In this document: positions 1-10,400 of the stretch, piece by piece | Numbering within the stretch: position 1 is the stretch's first letter | Layout of the letters: each line of letters starts with the position of its first letter | Assembly: GCA_043228905.1 (NCBI GenBank) | Contig: JBHGNT010000005.1 | Location: 7,378,001-7,442,000, forward strand | Reading direction: 5' to 3' | From: Azolla caroliniana | Lineage: Eukaryota > Polypodiophyta | Length of the DNA stretch: 64,000 nucleotides | Position numbers and translations under genes: made by a program | Notes under the pieces: model-generated | Database searches by the model: none | What the model was told of the DNA's origin: nothing | Seen by the model: only the letters and a program-made list of their open reading frames with translations

Positions 1-441
1 CGCTAGCGAGAAACCCACACAATCCCCACCAGGAAAGTGAGCGGTTGTGACCCCCACTGAAACTAGAAGGTGAGCGATCGAAATCGGTCCTCGCCAACAG
101 AAAGTGGCGTGAGACTTGAACTATAATGAAAATGTAGTGCAAGCGAGCAATGATCTAATCCCCACTAGGAAAGTGAATGGTTTTGACCCCCACCAGAATT
201 GGGAAGGTGAGCGATTGAAAGCACTCCTCACCAAAACCGTGATGCAAAATGATACGTAAAAATGATGATAAGTAGTGTTGATGACGACGATGGTTGGGCG
301 AAGAGGTGCTGAAAATGATGATGTCGAATATAAGGATGTTGATGACGGTAACTCTGAAATCAAGGATGGTGATGATGGTAACTCTAGAAGCAAAGTCGAT
401 GAAGAAGATGGGTGATGCTCCTAGTTGTAAGGGATTCAAAT
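1..441. repeat. Unassigned repeat DNA with a two-copy tandem duplication
   Basis: No convincing gene. Bases about 20-115 and 158-246 are diverged copies of one unit with a period of about 138 bp; both contain CCCCAC, AGGAAAGTGA and GGTGAGCGAT motifs. The stretch lies just before an LTR-like repeat that starts at about 442, so it may be the internal leader of a minus-strand element whose LTR follows. The short ORFs here have no recognisable domain. Confidence 0.45.
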
Positions 442-1165
442 TGTCATGGACACACCAAGCGCAGACTAGGACGGAGCACAGATGATGGGGCTACGAGGGA
501 AGGATGAACTTGGAGGTAGATGTGACAAGGCTAGGAACTGTAGATGTTGTGAGCGACATGAGGGCATGAAGACAGAAATAAAGACCGAGGAGACAAAGAT
601 GAGGCGAAACGAGAATACTAGATTGATGTGTCAATCATTGGTGTTGAATCCCTTGAAAGGAACCAAGGATGTTAGAAGTATTTATACAATTTCCGAGATT
701 GAATATCTCTAGAATATACTCGAGAAATATCTCTAGAATATACCCGTTTAGAATATACAACAGAATAATTCTAGAATATTGTGAAATGCACATAAGAGAT
801 CAAAACCAGTCTACTTAGCTTCTTACTTCTTAATCAATTTATAGTTGATACAATGGAACCCATTTGGGTTGGCTTGGCTAAAAAGGGTGTGCTAAAAGGG
901 TGGGTCATTTTGGGCACACACATCCTAAAAAGGGTGAGCTAAAAGGGTGGCACAAAGGAACACATGCACACCATAATATACTAACGACTAGAATATTCTT
1001 GAATGTACTAGATACACTAGACTCTACAATATACAAGTTCACAATTAAATGTGGACAGTTCACAAGAGTTTCCATATGGTTAACACAACACAATGCATTG
1101 TGTGTGTTAAAAGTCAGAGGTTCGAGTCTAGAATGTGATAGTCTCCCCATGTCTTGGTTCCTTGT
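442..1165 (-). repeat. Degenerate LTR-like repeat of the TGTCA type
   Basis: Bases 442-700 align by eye with 38468-38760, part of a solo LTR with a target duplication. They share the TGTCAYGGACACACC start, a run around GAATACTAGATTGATGTGTC and a TATTTATAC box. Near the right end (about 1077-1135) is a tRNA-like B box (GTTCGAGTC), in the place where the other LTRs of this family carry one. Bases 870-950 contain a short internal repeat of AAAAGGGTG. The right boundary is not sharp, because it abuts the truncated 3' end of copia B2. Confidence 0.45.
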
Positions 1166-1189
1166 CCGATGTCAAGTGAGGCATGTCGA

Positions 1190-4100
1190 GATGCTAGAGA
1201 CCGAGCATCTCTGAAAAGTGCTGCAACTTGTCCGATCTGAGCAGCTTGGTGAAGATGGCGGCAACCTGCCGATCCGTGTGAACATACCGAAGTTCAACTT
1301 CACCGTTGAGGACCCACTCATGCACAAAGTGATAATGTACTTCTATGTGCTTTGTCCGAGCATGAAATACGGGGTTCATAGTGAGTTGTATGTTGCTTAC
1401 GTTGTCACAATAGATCAGGATCGGGGTCAATACCTCGATCCGGAGGTCTTGCAATATGTGCCGAAGCCATATAACTTTACAAGTGGCAATGGTGAGGCCC
1501 TGATACTCAGCTTCCGTGCTCGACAGAGCTACAGTTGGCTGCTTTTTGCTGCTCCATGCAACAGCCGCGCTACCAAGAGAAAACATGTATCCAGAGGTGG
1601 ATTGGCAATCCGATGCATCACCAGCCTAGTCGGCATATGTATATCCGGCTAGCTTTTCAGTTATACCGTGTGGGTATAACATACCCTTATCCTTAGTGCC
1701 ACTAACATACCAGAGTATCCGGTGTGCGCACTGAAGGTGCTCCATGGTCGACTTCTACATGAATTGGCTAATCACTCCGACCAGATAACTGATGTCGGGT
1801 GGGGTGATAGTTAAGTAGATAAGGCTTCTGACAATCTGACAGAACCGTTTCTCGTTGCAGGACGGGCCGGAGTCAGGACATAGCTTCAGGTTTCGGTCCA
1901 GGGGTGTGGAGATCGGTCGGCAATCCGTCATGCCGAACTTGTACAACATATTCAACACATAATGTCGTTGTGAGAGCAATATGTTGTCGGGGGTATGGAT
2001 CACCTCGATCACATAATGTCGTTGTGAGAGCAATATGCTGTCGGGGGTATGGATCACCTCGATCCCTAGAAAATAATGAAGGTCCCCCAGGTCCTTCATT
2101 TCAAATGCATCTGACAACTGGGACTTCACTCGACCGATTTCATTGACCTCGGGTCCGGTGATCACTAGATCATCTACATATAGCAGGATACATACCAAGC
2201 TATCCAGACCTTTCTGGATGAACAGAGAAAAGTCGGATTTTGAGGTCGTAAAACCCATCTTACACAACTGGTGCATGATTTTCGCATTCCAAGCTCGGGG
2301 GGCTTGCTTTAGACCTTAAAGCGACTTCTTGAGTCGGCACACTACCGACTTGTTCATCTCTGACTGAAATCCAAGGGGTTGAATCATATAGACTTGTTCT
2401 TCAAGATCACCTTGAAGAAACACATTCTTCACATCCATTTGATGAAGATGCCACCCCCTTGCCGCAACAACCGCCAACACCACACGAACCATTGTCATCT
2501 TCGCTACCAGAGTGAAGGTTTCGTCGTAGTCAATTCCGTGGGTTTGCCCGTATCCCTTTGGCACTAACTGGGCCTTGTACCAGTTGACTGAACTGTCGAC
2601 GTTGTACTTCACCTTATATACCCACTTACAACCAATCGGTTTACATTGTCAGGGAGGGTCAACCAGGTCCCATGTGTCATTGGCATCTAGTGCCCGCATT
2701 TCGTCCTCCATTGCGGCACGCCAATTCGCATCTTTCGCCGCTTCTGCGTAGCTCTTCGGCTCACGCACTTCTGCCACTTTTGTCATGTATGCATAGTGAT
2801 GCACTATGTATTCATTGTACCTGTACCTTTTGACGGGGTTCTTTTGGCGGGTCAATCGGCGTAACTTTGCGTTCGCCGATTGCAAGGCCCTCTTGGCCGA
2901 CTCAGACTTTGTTCCCGAAGGTCCATCTTCGTTCTTTCCGGAGTTTGATTCACTATGATCTGACTCGTCTCTACCGGTGTCATACTCCGACATCTTCTTC
3001 TTCCCCTTTTCCTTACGTGTGAGCCGTCTCCTCGGTTCTTTACGTAGGGAGAGTAGAGCTCGAGTCATCACTGCTCTGCCGGCTCATCATCTTGTTGGTC
3101 CTTCCGATTTAGCGCTTCATTCGGCCCGCTCAACCGAAATGAGATCGGACTCTCATCTAGAGTACCAAATTCTTCTTCTTCTTTTGCTGGTCCTTCCGAC
3201 TCAACGCTTCATTCGGCCCGCTCAGCCGAAATGAGATCGAACTCTCATCTAGAGTACCAAAGTCTTCTTCTTCTTCTACCTGGATCATTTTGGGCTCACT
3301 GGCCTCATCCTCCGGAATCGGGTCAGAGTCGGACATCAGAGCCGATAGAGAGTACCATGATGCTAACTCATCAAATTCGACATCTCCGCTCAATCGAACT
3401 TGTTTTGTCTGGGGGTTATAGCACTTATACCCCTTCTGCTCATGAGAGTAGCCGACTTGTATGCATCTCTCTAACTTTGGGTCCAGCTTCCTCCGGTTCT
3501 CATCCAATACATGCACATAGGCTATGCTACCGAATATCCTAAGGTGCCTCAAGTTCGGCTTCCACCCGAAATACAACTTGTGTGCTGCCACCTTATCCCC
3601 AATCCGGTTTTAGATGTAGATGGCCACCTGGATCGCCTCAGCCCAGTAAAACTTGGGCATGCTCTTCTCCTCTAGCATTGCCCTTACCGTGTCGACAATC
3701 AACAAGTTCTTTCTTTCGGCCACACCGTTTTGTTCCGGTGTGTATATGCAACTGAATTTTCTCTGAATTCCCATTTGTTGCACATAACTGTTGATTCCGG
3801 CCGGAAAAATATTCGTTTCCCGTTCAACTAGACTTTGCAAGTTCCGGAAACAGTCGAAAACCACGCTTTTCCTTTCAATTAGGTTGATCCATGTGTGCCG
3901 GGTGTAGACAAAATATCAGCTCCCGCCAGGACTAACATTTTGTGCTGGCCCCCATACATCTGAATGTATTAGATCGAGCTTGTTATGGCTATGGTTTGTT
4001 TCGGTGGGGAAGGGAAGTTGGTGTTGCTTCCCGAGTTGGCAGGCGTCACAAATTTGGGCCTTCCGGCCACCAAATTTCGGCAATCCGAAAACAACTTGTT

Positions 4101-4517
4101 TCAATTGCTGATCCTGAAGCCTTCGGTAGTTGACGTGGCCTATTCGCTTGTGCCAGATATCGATGTTTGATTCAATTTTCTATCCTTTGGTAAACAAGGC
4201 GGTGCCTACACATTGGTGTCGAGGATAAACATTCTCTCATTCCTGCACCCTTGCGCGATTATCCGACCTTCTTCATCAAAGAAGCACCCGAAGTGCGTAA
4301 ACCGCACCCGCATCCCTTGATCGACGATCTGCCTGACCGACACTAGGTTCTTTGTGATTGTCGGAACATGTAGTACGTTCATCAACTTTCCCTTTTGTCC
4401 GACATGGCTTCAAGGGACTTCTCTGACATGCACAATTAGGTGGGGAGTGTCGTCTCTAGTTTCGACAACTCCTAGTTGCTCTAGCTTTCTAGAAACAAGA
4501 ACCACTTTTCATGGCTC
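1190..4517 (-). pseudogene. Copia B2 pol remnant (GAG_pre-integrase to RNase H)
   Basis: Read on the minus strand from 4517 down, the translated pieces follow the copia order. They are: GAG_pre-integrase CDACQLGKQH (about 4055), integrase core with EQNGVAERKN (about 3730), the post-integrase region, RT start (2649-3071), RT with [19 protein letters not shown] (about 2400) and LYVDDLVITG (about 2170), and RNase H with [10 protein letters not shown] (about 1520) and YCDN (about 1410). At least six frame breaks or stops separate the pieces. The homologous B1 protein shows that nothing large is missing except at the edges. The integrase and RT catalytic motifs survive but the gene cannot make a full polyprotein. 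Confidence 0.85.
1957..2064 (-). repeat. 54-bp in-frame tandem duplication inside copia B2 RT
   Basis: Bases 1957-2010 and 2011-2064 are near-identical 54-bp copies. In the RT frame this duplicates 18 codons around EVIHTPD and LLSQRHYV. The sister element B1 has one copy at the matching place (about 33130-33185), so the duplication arose in this copy. Confidence 0.85.
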
Positions 4518-5176
4518 TGTTGGGATTTCGGTCCCTCCGGATGGGATGTCCGGAGATGAATGACGGCAAGCCTGGTTACGGTTACGGAACCGGAGGATGA
4601 AGAGTACCCGGTTACGGAGCCGGATGACGAAGAGAAGACCCCGGCTACGGAGCCGGATGATGAAGACCCGGCTACGGAGCCGGATGATGAATGTACCCGG
4701 AGAGAGATCCGGATGCAGGGACATATTTGTGAATATGTTTGCCAAGGGCTCTTGAGGCTATATTTGTAAATAGCCCGAAAGTCATATGTGTATAAATATG
4801 ACTTAGGGCAAACAGTTGCTGTTGTTGCTCATTTTTCTGTGTATCGCCACTCTTATGTGAGCAAGAGAGTGAAGAGAGCAGCCGAGAGAGAGAGAGAGAG
4901 AGGGAGAGAGATGAAGAGGTCGTTGCCTCTGTGTATTACCGCCGCCTGTGGCGAGGACAGTGAGCTCAAGGTTGTTGCCTTGTAGCTCCACCATTGTACA
5001 TCTCTGATTATAGTGATAGTTGGAGTTTGAGGACTCCCGTGGTTTTTTCCCATTAGGGTTTTTCCACGTAAAACATCCTGTGCACTCTTCTCTCTATTGT
5101 CTTCGTGCATTTCGTATTTCCTGTTTTCTGTGAGTTGATCCTATTCCTCGGTTGTGGCCGAGCACTGTGTTCAACA
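4518..5176 (+). repeat. 5' LTR of copia A1
   Basis: 659 bp, beginning TGTTGGGATTTCGG and ending TTCAACA. It contains a minisatellite at about 4575-4700 (units built on CCGGATGATGAAGACCCGGC with a TACGGAG spacer), a TATA-like TATAAATATGA at about 4791, and an AG run at about 4885-4910. Confidence 0.93.
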
Positions 5177-5179
5177 AAG

Positions 5180-5191
5180 TGGTATCAGAGC
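5180..5191 (+). other. Primer-binding site of copia A1
   Basis: TGGTATCAGAGC lies three bases after the LTR end. It is the complement of the 3' end of plant initiator tRNA-Met and the usual copia primer site. The same motif occurs in A2 (about 25142), B1 (36601-36612, minus) and F (60734). Confidence 0.92.
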
Positions 5192-5207
5192 AACGGTAAC
5201 ACAGAAA

Positions 5208-6923
5208 ATGGAAGGCGGCGGTAGTGGGCCTCCGGGCATGATGGTGTTGAACTCACAGAACTACGCCGACTGGAAGATAAAGATGGAAGACCTTCTCATC
5301 GTCCGAGACCTGTACGAACCGATCGACAATGCCGAGATACCCAAGGGGGTAATAGAGTCGGAGTGGAAGCTCCTGAACCGGAAAGCCGTAGCGACGATCC
5401 GGCAATATGTCGATGTAAGCGTCCTACAACATGTGGCGAACGACACCAACGCATATGAGATGTGGAAGAAGCTGTCGGGCCTCTACGAGAGGAAGAATGC
5501 GTTGAACCGGACCTCCCTGATGAGGAAGATAGTGAACCTCAAGTACCGGGACGGCGAGAATATGGTGGAACACGTAAGCACGTTCATGGGATTCGTGAAC
5601 CAGCTTGCGGCGATCAAGTTCCCGTTGGAGGATGCAATGCAAGCCATCATCTTGATGTGTACATTGCCGGAAAGTTGGGAGAACTTGGTGGTGACTCTCA
5701 GCACCTCCTGCACCGAAGATAACTTGTCTCTACAAACGGTAAAGACAAGTATTTTGAACGAAGAAGCGCGTCGGAGAGATAAAGAACTGGCCTCCGACTC
5801 GAAGGCGCTGCTTACCGAATCGGAACGGGGAAGACAACGGAACCGGAGTCCGCAAAGACGGGAGAAGTCGGGGACCCGGTCGCAGTCAAGAGGAAGACCC
5901 ACATGCTTCCACTGTGGGAAGCCGGGGCACTTCCGGAAGAATTGTCGGCATTACCGAAAAGACAACGGAGCCGACGACACCGATTCGAAGAAGTCACCGG
6001 AGCGAAACGGTGCATACCGGGGAGCCACGGACCGGAGAGGTCCGGATCGGCGAGGGCAGGACCGGAAAGGAACGACGGCACTCGCAGCAAGTGATGAAGA
6101 GATAATGCTCATTACCGAAGAGAAGGAGCTGAACCTTGCCGGTGAAGAGATGACCTGGGTGGTCGATTCCGGAGCGTCGTTCCACCTGACCCCGGAGAAG
6201 AAATACTTCTCATCCTACACAGCCGGTGAGCACGGCTGTGTCCGGATGGGAAATGAAGGTACATGCCGGATCGCCGGCATAGGAGACGTGTGGCTGATGA
6301 CATCAACCGGATGCAAGATGCTGCTGAAGGATGTCCGACACGTTCCGGAGGTTCGATTGAACCTGATTTCGGCCGGGAGGCTAGACGATGAAGGCTACAC
6401 AGGTAGCATCCGGAACGGCATAATGAAGTTCAGCAAGGGGAGCCTGATAGTGGCTCGGGCCCGGAAGGTCAACACGCTGTACCTGATGAATTCCCGGCTA
6501 TGTCCGGAGGAGCTGAACGTGGCAGCTGACACTGCCGGTGAACTGTGGCACAAGAGACTGTGCCACATGAGTGAGAAGGGGATGAAGAGGCTTGCAGAAG
6601 ACAACCTCATTCCAGTGAAGCATGTGCACCTGGAGAAGTGCACCGACTGCCTGGCCGGTAAGCAGAACCGAGCCTCCTTCCACTCAAGGCCACCGACGAG
6701 ACGTAGTGCACCATTGGAGTTGGTGCACACTGACGTGTGTCAAGTAGAAACGAAGTCACATGGCGGAGCCCAGTACTTCGTGACATTCATTGATGACCAC
6801 AGTCGGAAGCTGTGGACGGCACCGTTGAAGACAAAGGACCAAGTTTTGTCCGTCTTCAAAGAACTCCACGCGAGAGTGGAAAGGGAATCCGGCAAGAAGC
6901 TGAAGGCGATACGAGCGGATAAC
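5208..6923 (+). CDS. Copia A1 gag, protease and N-terminal integrase (5' part of polyprotein)
   Basis: This is the first 572 codons of the A1 polyprotein. The start was chosen at 5208 (MEGGGSGPP), just after the primer-binding site; the in-frame ATG at 5154 lies within the LTR. Domains in order: an UBN2-type gag core (residues about 15-220), a CCHC zinc knuckle CFHCGKPGHFRKNC (about 233), aspartic protease with VVDSGAS (about 318), GAG_pre-integrase HHCC zinc region ending CTDCLAGKQ (about 480), and the start of the integrase core with the first catalytic Asp in LVHTDVC (about 505) and FIDDHSRKLW. The frame is open until the gypsy D insertion, directly after the RADN of the second catalytic Asp. 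The polyprotein would act in virus-like particles in the cytoplasm. Confidence 0.92.
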
Positions 6924-7379
6924 TGTTACCCGGACCCGGACAGTCAGTTTTACCGAACAGGTGGGAAAGCGTCGAAAAACAGAGTCGGTTCGGATCGACT
7001 GTTCGGATCAATGACTCAGCAGTAAAACGAAGAGAACTAAGTTAGTTAGATAATTTTGTAAATCTTGTTAGAGAGTAGGAATAGTTCTTGATGAGAAAAG
7101 ACCTTCGGTATACCTATAAAAGGGAACCAAAGGCATTGTAAGAAAGGTCGTTTTATTTAGTAATATAAGTTTAAGTTAGGAATATCTTGTACGGATTCTG
7201 TGTTTCTCTGTTGTCTATGATCTTAAGTGCAAGCTTCCTAATTTATAGCTAAATAACGATCACGATAATTACTGATTAATATAGCAATTCCGTTCGTAAA
7301 ACACAATTCCTTGTTAGAACGTTGAGTAGCGACGTTCACTCTTCTGTATCGGTAGTAGTTAGTAATTAGCCGATTAACA
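6924..7379 (+). repeat. 5' LTR of gypsy D
   Basis: 456 bp, TGTTACCCGG to CGATTAACA. A TATA box CCTATAAAAGG lies at about 7113-7123. Related but diverged LTRs occur at 22656-23090 (element C), 39616-40083 and 45895-46376. Confidence 0.95.
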
Positions 7380-7390
7380 CAGAAGAATTT

Positions 7391-7400
7391 TGGCACGCCC
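7391..7400 (+). other. Putative primer-binding site of gypsy D
   Basis: TGGCACGCCC begins 11 bases after the LTR end, with GGTTAC following. TGG at the start fits a tRNA CCA end, but I cannot assign the tRNA. The related element C has TGGCAACCACG at the equivalent place (minus strand, 22648 downwards), so the two may use different primers. Confidence 0.55.
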
Positions 7401-7438
7401 GGTTACATCTGCAATTAAGCAGAGAACAATTCGAATGG

Positions 7439-10400
7439 ATGTCGTATGAAGAGGAGGCACCGGTCAGTTGTAAGCGCCCTCGTACAAGGTCAGTTACGAA
7501 GGTAGTGCAGCAAGCGTTCATTACGAAAGAACAGCCGGAATCAAGCACAAAGTGGTCGAAACTCCCTGACTTATCCGATCAATTACCTTCAGACGAAAAA
7601 CAGACGGAAGAGGTATCGTTTTACGACATTTGGGACGATATGCCTTATACTTATTCTAAGTTCCGGGAAGGAACAGATGCAGAAGCACATGTTAGGGATT
7701 TCTTAACGACATGGGAGATTAACCATGGAGCTCAGCGATTGTCGGCAGATGCCGAAGATAAGTCAAAAATCGCTGAGTTTGTCTTATCATTAGACGGATA
7801 TTCCGCTAATTGGTTTGCGCAGAACGGTCTTCAAGGATTTCCATCCTTCGAAGTATTAACTAGTAAATTTTTACAATTATTTCATCAACAAATTCCGCAG
7901 AAGGATTTGATTGCGCAATTTTATGCGTTATATCAAGAAAAAAATGAAACAGTATCTCAGTTTGTGATACGATTTCAGAACTTACAGCTTCAGATTTCAA
8001 GACCGATTCCGGATAAAGAATTAAAAGAAGTCTTTCTAGAAGCTGTAAAAGAACCATTAAGGACGACATTGAAAGTGTTCGATTTTCGAAATCAGACTAT
8101 CGAACAAGTCATTGATAAAGCAATAGAAATGGGTCGACCACCGGTCAATGTTCAGAGTATGGACATGTCGGCATTACACCGAACATTACCAACAATGGAG
8201 GAGTTACAATTTCGACAAGCAGTGCAATGCACCACTTGTTTAAATACGGGGCATTCGGCAATTGACTGTACGTTAAGAACACATTGTACAATATGTCATT
8301 CAAAATTACATTCCGTAGAACAATGTGAATATAATCTGCTTAATAAGACTACAGCGTCAGTACGACAAATTTTTGCTGACAATGGTTACCAAAATAACAC
8401 TAATCTGTTCAATGGTTATCAAAATAATAATTTTTCACAAAATCAGCAAAATGTACAACAGAACCCGGTTCTGCAGCCAAATCAGATCTTTTCACAACAA
8501 AATTTGCAACCCACTCAAGTGACTCAAGCATTTCAACCAGGTTTTGCTCAATCCAACCCACCATTCGTACAGAATCCGAATCAATATTTTCAACAAAATA
8601 ATCAAAGTTTCCAACAAGGTAATCCACCATTTCAAGGGTTTCAACAGAACTGTCCGAATGTGCAACCGAATTCTACATTTCAACCAAATCTGGCATTTCA
8701 ACCGGGTAATATGACTTTTCAACATAATACTCAAACTGTTCCACAAAATAATCAAATGTTTCAACAGAGTAATTTTTCGCCAAATCAGGAGTTCGGGATA
8801 CCACATAATATAGCACAACCAAATGATAATACTGAACAATTTAGGCCGAATAGGTATAAAAACAAGAGATTTTACAAACCAAAAGCTACACGTCAATACC
8901 AACAAAACTCGAATGGTAATGAAGAGCAGCAATTTAATAACGGGCAATTTGCACATGGAGAGACCAGTGCAACATTTGTGCCCACTTGTTACATTTGTCG
9001 ACAACTAGGCCATTATGCTAATCAATGTCCGGTTAAAGGAAAGGGTCCAGCAGTTAATATGGTAATACCGGAAGTTCAGCAAGTAACGACACGCAGCAAA
9101 AGCAAACAATCAGAGTGGGAAATTCAGGAAGAAGTTCGGAAGGCCGCAAAGGAATGGGTGGATGAAGCAAATCAAAGTAATGTGAATCGAATGTTACAAG
9201 ATAATAACATCGACCAGGACATCGTTGTACAACAGTCATTGGAGAATAAGGAACAGGAAGAAACTTGGAAACTGTTGGCTGATTGTCAAGTGTCATTACC
9301 ACTTAAGGGCTTACTTAAGTTAGTACCAAGGTTTACAGAAAAAGTGGCAGCATTAATTACATATAAAGGTTCCGAACAAATAGCAGTACACTACAATCAG
9401 CCAAGTAATAACCCTTCGATCATGGATGAACAGAATCCGTCTATTAAGGTAATACTTTACGGGCAAGAAATCGGAAATGTGATTATAGATGGAGGCTCGG
9501 GTGTTAATGTGATTAACAAAACTACATGTGAAAAACTGGGAATCACGGAATGGGAAGCATGTCCGTTTTGGTTACGAATGGCAGATACAAGTACGGTACG
9601 ACCGATTGGTTTGCTTCGACAACTGGATGTAATAATCGGGGGACACAGTTTTCAGATTTCGGCAGTAATTTTGCAGTTAGAAACACAGGGAGCATACCCC
9701 TTGTTATTGGGGAGACCATGGTTAAAGACAGCTAATATTAAACAAAATTGGAAACAAAATGTGCTAACATTTAGAAAAGGAAAAAACAAGGTCAGGATTC
9801 CGACGCACAACAAAGTGACAACAAGCAAACAGAGTTTACCTGTATATGCAGAAGCAGTTAATATGATGGAAGGATTGGACGAGGAAGAAGAAAGTCAGTA
9901 TTTTGATGATAATCAAAAAATCATCCCTCTATTTGAGGTAGATATTTTGCAAGCATTAACACCATATGTAGACTCACACGAAGAAGTGCCAATCGATGAG
10001 CAAACAATAAAAGAAATACGGATGCAACAAGAAGCTACAGATAAGGAATTGCAGGTATCTCAGAGAGTGCAAGCCTCAGCATTGGAGGAAATTGATTTGG
10101 CAGGAGTAGAGGATGCTGAAAGAAAAACAATCTTGATTGCTAGAGATTTGATGGAAAATGACAAACGGACATTAACAACATTACTATTACAATATAAAGA
10201 TGTTTTTGCATGGTCCTTTGACGATATGAAAGGTCTGGATCCCGCTTTTTGTCAACATCAAATCAATTTGCATAAAGATGCAAAGCCAGTACAACAACGC
10301 AGGTACAGGTTGAATCCGAATTATGCTATCAAAGTAAAAGAAGAAATCGATAAACTCTTAAAAGTAGGATTTATTCGACCCGTCAAAAAATCAACATGGC

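Noticed and set aside
4560-4769. Acidic ORF with ATEPDDE repeats in the copia A1 LTR (also at 18690-18899)
   Set aside because: It lies wholly inside the LTR and is produced by a GC-rich minisatellite; I see no sign of a real gene.
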